A stretch of DNA of 64,000 nt from Silvania hatchlandensis (lineage in GTDB: Bacteria > Pseudomonadota > Gammaproteobacteria > Enterobacterales > Enterobacteriaceae): contig NZ_JAMGZK010000042.1 of NCBI RefSeq assembly GCF_025564065.1, forward strand, positions 1-64,000. Reading direction: 5' to 3'. Positions 1-10,807 of the stretch are shown one piece after another; position 1 is the first letter of the stretch, and each line of letters begins with the position of its first letter. A model generated the notes under the pieces. It was not told the DNA's origin. It did not search any database and saw only the letters and a program-made list of their open reading frames with translations. Position numbers and translations under genes: made by a program.

Positions 1-128
1 TATGGTGGTACAGCACAAAAGTGGGGGTGATCGACCTGAAAAGAAAGTCGATCACCATGGGTAAAGGATGTTAAAAAGTGTTCACCCTGTCCCCGAACAT
101 CTGTCTACCATGTCCCCGGACTGTACAT
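1..128. mobile_element. Probable end of an insertion sequence (IS481-like?), cut by the window edge
   Basis: A reading frame open from the left edge ends at the TAA at 72-74. Its last residues include a VGVIDLKRK stretch that resembles, from memory, the tail of IS481-type transposases. Right after it, TGTCCCCG occurs twice in direct orientation (89-96 and 111-118), and the block closes with GGACTGTACA, like an IS terminal repeat. No other gene explains this DNA, and it lies directly behind the stop of bglA. The family assignment is an inference; the rest of the element would lie outside the window. Confidence 0.4.
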
Positions 129-155
129 GAGGGGAGGGCCGGGGTGAGAGGAAAA

Positions 156-1604
<1,449 letters not shown>

Positions 1605-1704
1605 TTATTGCTGTCTGTTTTTGAGTCTAACAAAGGGGAATAAAAAGTCACGATATAACAATTCGCAGAAATTGTAATTTGTTACCTCTAAAAAACAGGG
1701 TGTT

Positions 1705-2436
1705 TTATTCCGTTAATTTCTTCGCCAGCTTACGCCCCAGAGATTCAAGAATATAAACCACCGGAATTTGCGTCGTAATATCATAGACGCCTGCGATACG
1801 CGTTTGCGGGACATGCCAGGAGAGATTAAAGTCCGCCAGTTTCGCCAGCCGCGAATGTTCGTGGCTGGTAATGGAGAGCACCTTGCAGTGATGCAGGCTG
1901 AACTGGCTGGCGAAGCGCAGGATCTCTTCGGTTTCACCCGAGACCGAAAGCACAATCGCCAGAGCGTTTTTCGCCATATCGTTGGTGACCGGGAAATAAG
2001 GATCGTCGATATGGTTGCTGAACTTACCAATATTGGAAAAGAAACGTGCGCCATATTTTGCCAGCGACCCCGAGGTACCTGCGCCGACAAATATAATACG
2101 CTCCGACGATAAGATTATCTCTACGGCGTTATTTAATAGCGTATCAAATTCGTCGTTGTTTACGCTTTTGAAAAAACTGATAATCTCACTGGCACCAAAA
2201 TTGGCCTGCTGCGGCTCGTTTTGTTCGAGATATAATTTAAAACGGACGCGGAATTCAGAATAGCCATCGCAATTCAGTTTGCGACAAAAGCGTAGCACGG
2301 TGGTGGTGGACACCCCCGCCGCATCTGCCAGTTCGCGGATGGTCATGTACATCACCCGATCGCGGTTTTTGATGACGGTGTTGTAGACCATCATCTCCAG
2401 ATTATTGAGACTGGCAATGGCGGAATGGGAGAACAT
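1705..2436 (-). CDS. RpiR/MurR-family transcriptional regulator
   Basis: About 243 residues. The N-terminal RpiR helix-turn-helix spans roughly residues 30-75 ([15 protein letters not shown]). A C-terminal SIS phosphosugar-binding domain follows from about residue 105 ([18 protein letters not shown]). Members of this family sense phosphosugars and control sugar catabolism genes. It lies upstream of bglA in the same direction, so regulation of bglA by a 6-phospho-beta-glucoside is a reasonable inference. K-12 has no such gene between bglA and yqfB. The start is uncertain: the ATG at 2436 matches the usual MFxxS-type N-terminus, but a GTG at 2457 is also in frame. It is divergent from yqfB, whose start is about 50 nt away. 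Confidence 0.85.
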   Translation of the reverse strand: MFSHSAIASLNNLEMMVYNTVIKNRDRVMYMTIRELADAAGVSTTTVLRFCRKLNCDGYSEFRVRFKLYLEQNEPQQANFGASEIISFFKSVNNDEFDTLLNNAVEIILSSERIIFVGAGTSGSLAKYGARFFSNIGKFSNHIDDPYFPVTNDMAKNALAIVLSVSGETEEILRFASQFSLHHCKVLSITSHEHSRLAKLADFNLSWHVPQTRIAGVYDITTQIPVVYILESLGRKLAKKLTE

Positions 2437-2488
2437 GCTCACAGTGGCTAAACTCACTTATCAGACTTCATCTTCAGGGAATAATAAC

Positions 2489-2800
2489 ATGCAGCCAAAC
2501 GACATTACTTTTTTTCAGCGTTTTCAGGATGACATTCTGGCCGGGCGTAAAACCATCACCATCCGCGACGAGAGTGAAGCGCATTTCAAAGCGGGCGATA
2601 TTCTGCGGGTTGGGCGTTTTGAGGATCAGGAGTACTTCTGCACCATTGAGGTGACGGACACCTCGACGGTGACGCTGGAGACGTTGACCGAAAAACATGC
2701 CCAGCAGGAGAACATGACGCGTGAGGAACTTAAGCGCGTGATCGCGGAAATCTATCCGCATCAGACGCAGTTTTATGTCATTGATTTTAAATGCCTTTGA
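2489..2800 (+). CDS. yqfB: ASCH-domain protein YqfB (N4-acetylcytidine amidohydrolase)
   Basis: A 103-residue ASCH-fold protein, the same length as E. coli YqfB, whose family hydrolyses N4-acetylcytidine to cytidine and acetate. The N-terminus ([17 protein letters not shown]) and the [16 protein letters not shown] segment carrying the ASCH Lys/Thr/Glu residues are conserved. An upstream in-frame start at 2405 would add 28 unconserved residues. The ATG at 2489, preceded by an AGGGA Shine-Dalgarno, is therefore chosen. It sits between the divergent RpiR regulator and trhA, and its transcription probably starts in the short intergenic region. Cytoplasmic. Confidence 0.93.
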   Translation: MQPNDITFFQRFQDDILAGRKTITIRDESEAHFKAGDILRVGRFEDQEYFCTIEVTDTSTVTLETLTEKHAQQENMTREELKRVIAEIYPHQTQFYVIDFKCL

Positions 2801-2947
2801 TTTTTTAAGTGAACGACCGTTAGCTGAAATGTTCTGTTAACATGATGATTATATTAGTCTAAATATCACATGATATTTATTTTGGCTAACAGGTGTTCAC
2901 TGGAATCATTCTCAGTTAGCATAGTCTGCAATGCATTACTCACGTAG

Positions 2948-3625
<678 letters not shown>

Positions 3626-3631
3626 ATAAGA

Positions 3632-3651
3632 TTGCCGGGTAAACCCGGCAA
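3632..3651. terminator. Hairpin between convergent trhA and ygfZ
   Basis: TTGCCGGGT (3632-3640) pairs perfectly with ACCCGGCAA (3643-3651) across a two-base gap. It sits 6 nt past the trhA stop and 6 nt before the end of ygfZ. There is little of a U-run on either side, so termination strength is uncertain. Confidence 0.6.
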
Positions 3652-3657
3652 CAGAAT

Positions 3658-4638
3658 TCACTCTTCCAACGAGTACGGCAGCGGTTCAATGCTCAGAGTA
3701 TTCACATCTTCGCGTACGCGGAACACGCTGTCTGGCTCCATATCGTTATTCATAACGGCCTGCACCAGCAGACGACCATCATCCAACTGAACGGCGGCCA
3801 GCACAGTGCCGGTACGGCGCCAGTTGTCACCCATTTTCAGTTCGAGGTCTTCGCCCGCTTCCGGTACGCGGCTGGCGTGACCGGCCAGATACCACAGCGC
3901 ACGCTTGTTAGCGCCGCGGAACTTCGCTCGTGCGACCATCTCCTGGCCGGTGTAGCAGCCTTTTTTAAAGCTGATACCGCCGAGTGCCTGTAAATTCGTC
4001 GCCTGTGGAATAAACTGCCCGCTGTTTGCAGCGTCGATAACCGGCTGGCCCGCTTCGATGTTGAGCGCCAGCCACTGCTGGGAATTGTTCAGCTGCGCTT
4101 CGCCGCGCAGGGCTTCGGTAACGCGCTCAGCTGTTGCTGCGTCGGTGACCAGCAGAAAACGCTCTGCAGGGTGTTCAAACCACAGAAGGGAAGTGACGCC
4201 GTCGCTGATGACCTGTTTTTCCCCATCTGGCAGCTCGCTGAACAGGTTTTTCAACGCGGCGCGCGCCTGGAACCCTGCCACGCCTAACAGCACTAATTCA
4301 TCATCAGCGGCGATGGTGACTTTGGAGAATACCGCATACTTTTTCAGCTCGGTGAGCTGCGCATCGCGCAGGCTGCGGCGTTCGATCAGGGCAAAACCGG
4401 CCCCGCGGCGGAAAAGACGCAGGTTGCTCCACATCTTGCCTTTAGGATCGCAGTGCGCGGCCAGCAGGTGCTGGTGCTCGGTCAACTGGCTGACGTCCGC
4501 AGTCACCTGGCCCTGCAGGTACTTTTCGCTATCTGCACCTGTGAGAGTCGCCAGCGCCCAGTCATCAAGCGTCATAAGCGTCAGCGGCAGACGCGCAGAG
4601 GCGACAGGCTGGCGCGGAGAAAAAGGTGTAAAAGCCAT
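3658..4638 (-). CDS. ygfZ: Folate-binding tRNA-modifying protein YgfZ
   Basis: A 326-residue protein, identical in length to E. coli YgfZ. It binds tetrahydrofolate and supports certain Fe-S enzymes such as MiaB. The signature [12 protein letters not shown] near residue 225, including the essential Cys, is intact, and the N-terminal GcvT-like fold ([18 protein letters not shown]) is clear. It is convergent with trhA and divergent from sdhE across about 305 nt. Both YgfZ and SdhE serve cofactor assembly of respiratory enzymes, and their adjacency is conserved in enterics. The start is supported by the conserved N-terminus [11 protein letters not shown]. Confidence 0.96.
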   Translation of the reverse strand: MAFTPFSPRQPVASARLPLTLMTLDDWALATLTGADSEKYLQGQVTADVSQLTEHQHLLAAHCDPKGKMWSNLRLFRRGAGFALIERRSLRDAQLTELKKYAVFSKVTIAADDELVLLGVAGFQARAALKNLFSELPDGEKQVISDGVTSLLWFEHPAERFLLVTDAATAERVTEALRGEAQLNNSQQWLALNIEAGQPVIDAANSGQFIPQATNLQALGGISFKKGCYTGQEMVARAKFRGANKRALWYLAGHASRVPEAGEDLELKMGDNWRRTGTVLAAVQLDDGRLLVQAVMNNDMEPDSVFRVREDVNTLSIEPLPYSLEE

Positions 4639-4943
4639 AGTGATGTCCTGAATTGCTTAACGCTTTGTTAAGGCCTAATGGTAAAAGAGACTGTAGCCAT
4701 TGCAAGTGGTTTCATCAGGCTATTCGTGCCTTCACGCAGTTCTGCGTAATGCAGCGCAAAACCGATGAACACGTATATTCTTTGCGGTTTTTTTCTGAAG
4801 GCGTGCTGTGAGTCTGTAATATTGCAGTAATGAAGCCGCAAAAAACACGTTACACTAAGGGCAGTTTCTTCACGGTTGATGCACATTTCAGCAGAGACGA
4901 ACAGAATACTGCCTGAACTCAACGTTATGCAGGAATAGAACAC
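4639..4943. promoter_or_regulatory. Divergent ygfZ / sdhE intergenic region
   Basis: About 305 nt with no supported gene. It must hold the promoters of ygfZ (leftward) and sdhE-ygfX (rightward). A short leftward reading frame here has no recognisable features and overlaps the sdhE start, so it was not called. I see no clear operator or terminator. Confidence 0.4.
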
Positions 4944-5210
4944 ATGGATATTAGTAACAAACCCCGCATTCACTGGGCATGTCGTCGCGGCATGCGCGAG
5001 CTCGACATTTCCATCATGCCGTTCTTCGAATACGAATACGACAGCCTAAGCGATGACGATAAACATCTGTTCATCCGCCTGCTCGAGAGCGACGATCCCG
5101 ACTTATTTAACTGGTTGATGAATCACGGCAAACCTGCCGACGCCGAACTGCAACGGATGGTGCTTTTAATTCAAACACGGAATCGGGAACGTGGTCCTGT
5201 GGCAATCTGA
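4944..5210 (+). CDS. sdhE: FAD assembly factor SdhE
   Basis: An 88-residue cytoplasmic protein required for covalent FAD attachment to SdhA of succinate dehydrogenase and FrdA of fumarate reductase. The diagnostic RGxxE motif is present (CRRGMRELD, about residues 15-23), followed by the IxPFFExEYDSL helix. Its length equals that of the E. coli protein. Its 3' end overlaps ygfX by 20 nt, so the two genes are co-transcribed and probably translationally coupled. Confidence 0.96.
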   Translation: MDISNKPRIHWACRRGMRELDISIMPFFEYEYDSLSDDDKHLFIRLLESDDPDLFNWLMNHGKPADAELQRMVLLIQTRNRERGPVAI

Positions 5211-5607
5211 TCTGCGCGTCTCGTGGCGCTCACAGTGGATGTCTCTTTTGCTCCACGGCCTGGTTGCGGCGTTGATCCTGTTGATGCCGTGGCCGCTTAG
5301 CTACACACCACTCTGGCTGCTATTACTTTCGCTGGTAGTGTTCGATAGCGTGCGTAGCCAGCGGCGCATCAACACCCGGCAGGGTGAAATCAAACTGCTG
5401 ATGGATTCCCGCCTACACTGGCAAGGGAGTGACTGGGAGATTGTTGGCACCCCGTGGATGCTTAATGTCGGCATGATGTTTCGTCTGCGCAAAGGCGACG
5501 GACAGCGCTGCCACCATTTATGGTTATCCGCAGACAGTATGGATGAAGGGGAGTGGCGGGATCTGCGCCGGATGATTTCGCAACAACCGACGCATGGACG
5601 GCGGTAG
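5191..5607 (+). CDS. ygfX: Inner-membrane protein YgfX (CptA)
   Basis: A 138-residue protein with two closely spaced N-terminal membrane segments (about residues 17-55) and a soluble C-terminal part rich in Trp and Arg. It starts with GTG inside the end of sdhE. The conserved N-terminus [11 protein letters not shown] fixes this start. In E. coli it has been proposed as the toxin (CptA) partner of SdhE acting on cytoskeletal proteins, but later work ties the pair mainly to flavinylation. It is convergent with fldB, with only 4 nt between stops. Confidence 0.92.
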   Translation: MVLWQSDLRVSWRSQWMSLLLHGLVAALILLMPWPLSYTPLWLLLLSLVVFDSVRSQRRINTRQGEIKLLMDSRLHWQGSDWEIVGTPWMLNVGMMFRLRKGDGQRCHHLWLSADSMDEGEWRDLRRMISQQPTHGRR

Positions 5608-5611
5608 CGGT

Positions 5612-6133
5612 TTAGCTGAACTGCTCCGCCATTTCGCCCAGGATCTGCTCGCACCAGTTTTGCAGGCGCTCTTCGCTTAGATCGTACTGGTTGGTTTCAT
5701 CCAGTGCCAGCCCAACAAACAGCTGGCCGTCGGCAATGATTGGCTTCTTGCTGGTAAACTCATAGCCTTCGGTCGGCCAGTAACCAATAAACGTCACGCC
5801 TTTTGCTGCCAGCTTGTCATGCAGCATCCCCAGCGCGTCGAGGAACCACTCGCCGTAGCCTAACTGATCGCCCATGCCGTACAGCGCGATGATTTTGCCT
5901 TCAAGCTGCAGCGAATCAAGCTGTTCCCAGATCGCTTCCCAGTCTTCCTGCAGTTCACCAAAGTCCCAGGTGGGGATCCCGAGGATCAGCACGTCGTACT
6001 GTTCCATCACCGTCGGGGCGTCGTCTTTAAGATTATGCAGCGTCACCAGTTCCGGGCCGATAATGTCGCGAATTTTCTCCGCTGCCATCTCGGTGTAGCA
6101 GGTGCTGGAACCATAAAACAGACCAATATTCAT
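5612..6133 (-). CDS. fldB: Flavodoxin 2
   Basis: A 173-residue FMN-binding electron carrier. The phosphate-binding loop ([14 protein letters not shown], about residues 8-21) and the isoalloxazine-stacking segments (GIPTWDFGE near 52, [13 protein letters not shown] near 94) are typical of long-chain flavodoxins. In E. coli FldB is a SoxRS-inducible paralogue of FldA. It is divergent from xerD across about 100 nt and convergent with ygfX. The position between ygfX and xerD matches K-12, which separates it from fldA. Confidence 0.95.
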   Translation of the reverse strand: MNIGLFYGSSTCYTEMAAEKIRDIIGPELVTLHNLKDDAPTVMEQYDVLILGIPTWDFGELQEDWEAIWEQLDSLQLEGKIIALYGMGDQLGYGEWFLDALGMLHDKLAAKGVTFIGYWPTEGYEFTSKKPIIADGQLFVGLALDETNQYDLSEERLQNWCEQILGEMAEQFS

Positions 6134-6234
6134 CGCTAAAATGTCTCAATACTTGCTATGACTTTGCGAGTAGTGTACCAGAAACAATGCGCATTCAGGC
6201 ATAATGCACCGATTGCTGAACCATAGGGGCTGAT

Positions 6235-7131
6235 GTGGAAAAGGATCTCGCACTCATCGAACAGTTTCTCGATGCGCTGTGGCTGGAGAAGAATCTGGCC
6301 GAAAATACCCTCAGTGCTTACCGACGCGATCTGGCGATGCTGACGGCCTGGCTACAGCATCATGGCCGCTCCCTCGAAACCGCGCAAAGTGACGATCTGC
6401 AGGCCCTGCTGGCCGAGCGCATGGAAGGCGGCTATAAGGCCACCAGCTCCGCGCGGCTGCTAAGCGCTATCCGGCGTCTGTTTCAGCATCTGTATCGTGA
6501 GAAATTCCGCGCGGACGATCCCAGTGCGGTGCTGGCCTCGCCAAAGCTGCCGCAGCGTCTGCCGAAAGATCTTAGCGAAGCGCAAATTGAGAGATTATTA
6601 CAGTCGCCCGTGGTTGACCAACCGCTGGAGTTACGCGATAAAGCGATGCTTGAGGTCTTATACGCCACCGGGTTGCGCGTCTCGGAGCTGGTCGGCTTGT
6701 CGATGAGCGACATCAGCCTGCGTCAGGGCGTGGTACGGGTGATCGGTAAAGGCAATAAAGAGCGTCTGGTGCCGCTGGGCGAAGAGGCGGTGTACTGGCT
6801 GGAGAACTATCTTGAGTACGGGCGTCCGTGGTTACTCAACGGGGTCTCTATCGATGTGCTGTTCCCGAGCCAGCGCGCCCGACAAATGACGCGTCAAACC
6901 TTCTGGCATCGCATCAAACATTACGCCACACTGGCGGGTATCGACAGTGAAAAACTTTCGCCGCACGTTCTGCGTCATGCCTTTGCCACCCATCTTTTAA
7001 ACCATGGCGCCGATCTGCGCGTGGTCCAGATGCTGCTGGGGCACAGTGACCTGTCAACGACGCAAATCTACACGCATGTCGCGACGGAACGCCTGCGGCA
7101 GCTACACCAACAGCATCACCCACGCGCGTGA
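6235..7131 (+). CDS. xerD: Site-specific tyrosine recombinase XerD
   Basis: A 298-residue recombinase that acts with XerC at dif under FtsK control to resolve chromosome dimers. An N-terminal SAM-like core-binding domain (residues 1-85) is followed by the catalytic domain with all active residues visible. These are Arg in ATGLRVSEL, Lys in GKGNKER, HxxR in HVLRHAFATHLL, His in LLGHSDLSTT and nucleophile Tyr in QIYTHV. Translation starts at GTG, as in E. coli. It heads the xerD-dsbC-recJ-prfB-lysS run of codirectional genes. Confidence 0.97.
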   Translation: MEKDLALIEQFLDALWLEKNLAENTLSAYRRDLAMLTAWLQHHGRSLETAQSDDLQALLAERMEGGYKATSSARLLSAIRRLFQHLYREKFRADDPSAVLASPKLPQRLPKDLSEAQIERLLQSPVVDQPLELRDKAMLEVLYATGLRVSELVGLSMSDISLRQGVVRVIGKGNKERLVPLGEEAVYWLENYLEYGRPWLLNGVSIDVLFPSQRARQMTRQTFWHRIKHYATLAGIDSEKLSPHVLRHAFATHLLNHGADLRVVQMLLGHSDLSTTQIYTHVATERLRQLHQQHHPRA

Positions 7132-7156
7132 GTGCTGAATCGCAACAGGAATGAAT

Positions 7157-7870
7157 ATGAAAAAGTCTTTAGTGCTGTTCTCTCTGCTGGCAGCCTCATT
7201 ATCCGGTCTGGCCCACGCTGACGATGCGGCCATTAAACAATCGCTGGCGAAGCTCGGCGTCACCAGCAGTGATATTCAACCTGCGCCGGTCGCAGGGCTG
7301 AAGACGGTGCTGACCAACGGCGGCGTGCTGTACGTCACCGAAGACGGTAAGCACTTTCTGCAGGGCCCGATGTACGACGTGAGCGGCGCTCAGCCGGTGA
7401 ACATCACCAACCAGATGCTGATGAAAAACCTGAATGCGCTGGAAAAAGAGATGATCGTCTACAAAGCTGCGCAGGAAAAACACGTCATTACCGTGTTTAC
7501 CGACATCACCTGCGGCTACTGTCACAAGCTGCATGAAGAGATGAAAGACTACAACGCGCTGGGGATCACCGTGCGTTACCTCGCATTCCCGCGCGCGGGC
7601 ATCAATAGCAAACCAGAACAGGATATGAAGGCCATCTGGTGCGCCAAAGATCGCAAAAAAGCGTTCGATGATGCGATGAGCAGCAAAGGCGTTCAGCCTG
7701 CTTCCTGCGATATCGATATTGCGAACCACTACGCGCTGGGCGTGCAGTTCGGCGTGACCGGAACTCCGGCTATCGTGCTGAGCAACGGCTATGTGGTGCC
7801 GGGCTATCAGGGGCCGAAAGAGATGAAAGAGTTCCTCGACGCGCACCAGAAACAGTTTGGCGGTAAATAA
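7157..7870 (+). CDS. dsbC: Thiol:disulfide interchange protein DsbC
   Basis: A periplasmic disulfide isomerase of about 237 residues with a Sec signal peptide ending at HADD (cleavage after about residue 20-22). An N-terminal dimerisation domain is followed by a thioredoxin fold with the active site CGYC (TCGYCHKLHEEM) and the cis-Pro loop GVTGTPAIVL. A second structural disulfide pair (WCAKD, SCDID) is present. ATG codons occur at 7151 and 7157; the CAGGA Shine-Dalgarno ending at 7150 is properly spaced only for 7157. It is followed after 5 nt by recJ. Confidence 0.96.
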   Translation: MKKSLVLFSLLAASLSGLAHADDAAIKQSLAKLGVTSSDIQPAPVAGLKTVLTNGGVLYVTEDGKHFLQGPMYDVSGAQPVNITNQMLMKNLNALEKEMIVYKAAQEKHVITVFTDITCGYCHKLHEEMKDYNALGITVRYLAFPRAGINSKPEQDMKAIWCAKDRKKAFDDAMSSKGVQPASCDIDIANHYALGVQFGVTGTPAIVLSNGYVVPGYQGPKEMKEFLDAHQKQFGGK

Positions 7871-7875
7871 TTCAC

Positions 7876-9609
7876 GTGAAATCAACGATACAGCTTCGTC
7901 GCCGTGAGGTGGATGCACATGCAGATCTGCCCGCCGATCTGCCCCCCCTTCTGCGTCGGCTGTACGCCAGTCGCGGCGTGCATAACGCGGGCGACCTTGA
8001 ACGCGGCGTAAAAGGCATGCTGCCCTGGCAGCAGCTCAGCGGTGTGGATCGCGCAGCCGAACTGCTTTACCAGGCATTTAGCGAAGGGACACGGATCATC
8101 GTTGTCGGTGATTTTGATGCGGATGGCGCCACCAGCACCGCGCTGAGCGTGCTCAGCCTGCGGGCGATGGGGTGCGATAACGTTGCGTATCTGGTGCCGA
8201 ATCGCTTTGAGGACGGCTACGGCCTGAGCCCGGAAGTGGTCGATCAGGCGCACGCGCGCGGCGCGCAGATGATCCTGACGGTGGATAACGGGATCTCGTC
8301 CCATGCCGGTGTCGATCATGCGCACAAACTGGGGATCCCGGTGCTGGTCACCGATCACCACCTGCCCGGCGACACGCTCCCGGCGGCAAAAGCGATCGTT
8401 AACCCCAATCTGCGCGAATGTGCGTTTCCGTCAAAATCGCTGGCGGGCGTGGGGGTCGCGTTCTACCTGATGCTGGCGCTGCGCACGCTGCTGCGGGATA
8501 AAGGCTGGTTTGACGCGCGCGGGATTGCGGTGCCCAATCTGGCTGAGCTGCTGGATCTGGTGGCGCTCGGCACCGTGGCCGACGTAGTGCCGCTGGATGC
8601 CAACAACCGCATTCTGACCTGGCAAGGCCTGAGCCGCATTCGTGCGGGTAAATGCCGTCCGGGCATTAAGGCACTGCTGGAAATTTCCAACCGCGATCCC
8701 CAGAAGCTGGCTGCCAGCGATCTGGGCTTTGCTCTTGGGCCGCGTCTGAACGCGGCGGGGCGTCTGGATGATATGTCGGTCGGCGTGGCGCTGCTGTTGT
8801 GCGACAACATCGGTGAGGCGCGGGTGCTGGCCAGCGAGCTGGATGCCCTGAACCAGACCCGCAAAGAGATTGAGCAGGGGATGCAGGCCGAGGCCCTGAC
8901 CCTCTGTGAAAAGCTGGAACGCAGCAGCGAGACGCTGCCCGGCGGGCTGGCGATGTATCACCCCGAGTGGCATCAGGGCGTGGTCGGTATTTTAGCCTCG
9001 CGCATCAAAGAGCGTTTTCACCGCCCGGTGATTGCGTTTGCCCCTGCCGGAGACGGGACGCTGAAAGGCTCCGGTCGATCCATTCAAGGGCTGCATATGC
9101 GTGATGCGCTTGAGCGGCTGGATACGCTGCATCCGGGGCTGATGATAAAGTTTGGCGGCCACGCGATGGCGGCGGGTTTATCACTTGAAGAGGCGAAGTT
9201 CGATCAGTTTCAGCGTCTGTTCAGCGAGCTGGTGACCGACTGGCTGGATCCGGCCCTGCTGCAGGGTGAGGTGGTCTCCGACGGCCCGTTAGCGGCTGCC
9301 GATATGACTATGGAGGTGGCGCAGATGCTGCGCGACGCCGGGCCGTGGGGACAGATGTTCCCGGAGCCGCTGTTCGACGGGCGTTTTCGCCTGCTGCAAC
9401 AGCGTCTGGTTGGCGAGCGTCACCTGAAAGTGATGGTTGAGCCGGTGGGCGGTGGGCCCCTGCTGGATGGGATCGCCTTTAACGTCGATACCGCGGTCTG
9501 GCCGGATAACGGCGTGCGCGAAGTCGAGCTGGCCTACAAACTGGATATCAACGAGTTTCGCGGCAACCGCACGCTGCAAATCATCATCGACCATATCTGG
9601 CCACTTTAG
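7876..9609 (+). CDS. recJ: Single-strand-specific 5'-3' exonuclease RecJ
   Basis: A 577-residue DHH-superfamily exonuclease used in recombination, mismatch repair and fork processing. It shows motif I (DFDADGATSTA), DNGISS, the DHH motif (VTDHHLPGD), LGTVADVVPL, and the DHHA1 GGHAMAAGL box near residue 425, with an OB-like C-terminus. The start is GTG, 5 nt after the dsbC stop, so it is in the same operon. Length equals E. coli RecJ. All metal-binding Asp/His motifs are intact. Confidence 0.97.
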   Translation: MKSTIQLRRREVDAHADLPADLPPLLRRLYASRGVHNAGDLERGVKGMLPWQQLSGVDRAAELLYQAFSEGTRIIVVGDFDADGATSTALSVLSLRAMGCDNVAYLVPNRFEDGYGLSPEVVDQAHARGAQMILTVDNGISSHAGVDHAHKLGIPVLVTDHHLPGDTLPAAKAIVNPNLRECAFPSKSLAGVGVAFYLMLALRTLLRDKGWFDARGIAVPNLAELLDLVALGTVADVVPLDANNRILTWQGLSRIRAGKCRPGIKALLEISNRDPQKLAASDLGFALGPRLNAAGRLDDMSVGVALLLCDNIGEARVLASELDALNQTRKEIEQGMQAEALTLCEKLERSSETLPGGLAMYHPEWHQGVVGILASRIKERFHRPVIAFAPAGDGTLKGSGRSIQGLHMRDALERLDTLHPGLMIKFGGHAMAAGLSLEEAKFDQFQRLFSELVTDWLDPALLQGEVVSDGPLAAADMTMEVAQMLRDAGPWGQMFPEPLFDGRFRLLQQRLVGERHLKVMVEPVGGGPLLDGIAFNVDTAVWPDNGVREVELAYKLDINEFRGNRTLQIIIDHIWPL

Positions 9610-9699
9610 CATCACTATTCCGCTATAAAACAGGGCGTGAATCCGGTACAATTCCGCCCTTATCACCGCATTTTACTCGTCCATAAAAGAAAACAGACC

Positions 9700-10798
9700 A
9701 TGTTTGAAATTAATCCGGTAAAGAACCGCATTCAGGACCTCACGGAGCGCTCCGACGTTCTTAGGGGGTATCTTTGACTATGATGCTAAGAAAGAGCGTC
9801 TTGAAGAAGTAAACGCCGAGCTGGAACAGTCGGACGTCTGGAACGAACCTGAACGCGCACAGGCGCTGGGTAAAGAACGTTCTTCTCTCGAAGCCATCGT
9901 CGATACGTTGGATCAAATGGCGCAGGGTCTGGAGGATGTTTCCGGGCTGCTGGAGCTGGCAATTGAAGCCGACGACGAAGAGACGTTCAACGAAGCCGTT
10001 GCAGAACTCGACGTGCTGGAAGAGAAGCTGGCTCAGCTTGAATTCCGTCGTATGTTCTCCGGTGAGTATGACAGCGCCGATTGTTATCTCGATATCCAGG
10101 CCGGTTCCGGCGGGACAGAAGCGCAGGACTGGGCCAGCATGCTGACGCGTATGTATCTGCGTTGGGCTGAAGCACGCGGCTTCAAGACCGAGATCATCGA
10201 AGAATCCGAAGGCGAAGTGGCGGGTCTGAAATCTGTCACCGTCAAAATTATTGGTGATTACGCTTATGGATGGCTGCGTACTGAAACCGGCGTTCATCGC
10301 CTGGTGCGTAAGAGTCCGTTCGATTCCGGTGGTCGTCGCCACACCTCTTTCAGCTCCGCGTTTGTCTATCCGGAAGTGAAAGACGATATCGATATCGAAA
10401 TCAACCCGGCTGACCTGCGTATCGACGTTTACCGCGCCTCCGGTGCGGGTGGTCAGCACGTTAACCGTACCGAATCGGCGGTGCGTATTACGCACATCCC
10501 AACCAATACGGTAACGCAGTGCCAGAACGACCGTTCCCAGCATAAGAACAAAGACCAGGCCATGAAGCAAATGAAAGCCAAGCTTTATGAACTGGAGATG
10601 CAAAAGAAAAATGCTGAGAAACAGGCGATGGAAGACAACAAATCTGACATCGGCTGGGGCAGCCAGATCCGTTCTTATGTCCTTGATGACTCCCGCATTA
10701 AAGACCTGCGTACCGGTGTTGAAACCCGTAACACGCAGGCGGTGCTGGATGGCAGCCTGGACCAATTTATCGAAGCAAGTTTGAAAGCAGGGTTATGA
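9700..10798 (+). CDS. prfB: Peptide chain release factor RF2, programmed +1 frameshift
   Basis: RF2 recognises UAA/UGA and triggers peptide release. The gene is in two frames. Codons 1-25 run from ATG 9700 to an in-frame UGA at 9775-9777, then a +1 shift at CTT-TGA-C continues to 10798, giving 365 residues as in E. coli. The internal Shine-Dalgarno AGGGGG (9763-9768) three bases before the CTT slip codon is intact, so this is autoregulation and not a pseudogene. The codon-recognition SPF motif (RKSPFDSGG) and catalytic GGQ (SGAGGQHVN) are present. The residue before SGAGGQ is Ala, whereas K-12 has the less active Thr246. lysS follows after 9 nt. Confidence 0.98.
9763..9778 (+). promoter_or_regulatory. 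RF2 recoding site
   Basis: This is the AGGGGG anti-SD-pairing element, a short spacer, and the CUU UGA C slip sequence. When RF2 is scarce, slow decoding of UGA lets tRNA-Leu slip by +1, which restores the prfB frame. The arrangement is the same as the established E. coli site. Confidence 0.95.
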
Positions 10799-10807
10799 GG
10801 AACCAAC

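Noticed and set aside
4668..4973. Leftward 101-codon frame between ygfZ and sdhE
   Set aside because: It overlaps the sdhE start and promoter region and has no Shine-Dalgarno or family resemblance that I can see.
9775..9777. In-frame stop in prfB as a sign of a pseudogene
   Set aside because: The stop is part of the conserved programmed frameshift with an intact internal Shine-Dalgarno and slip codon.
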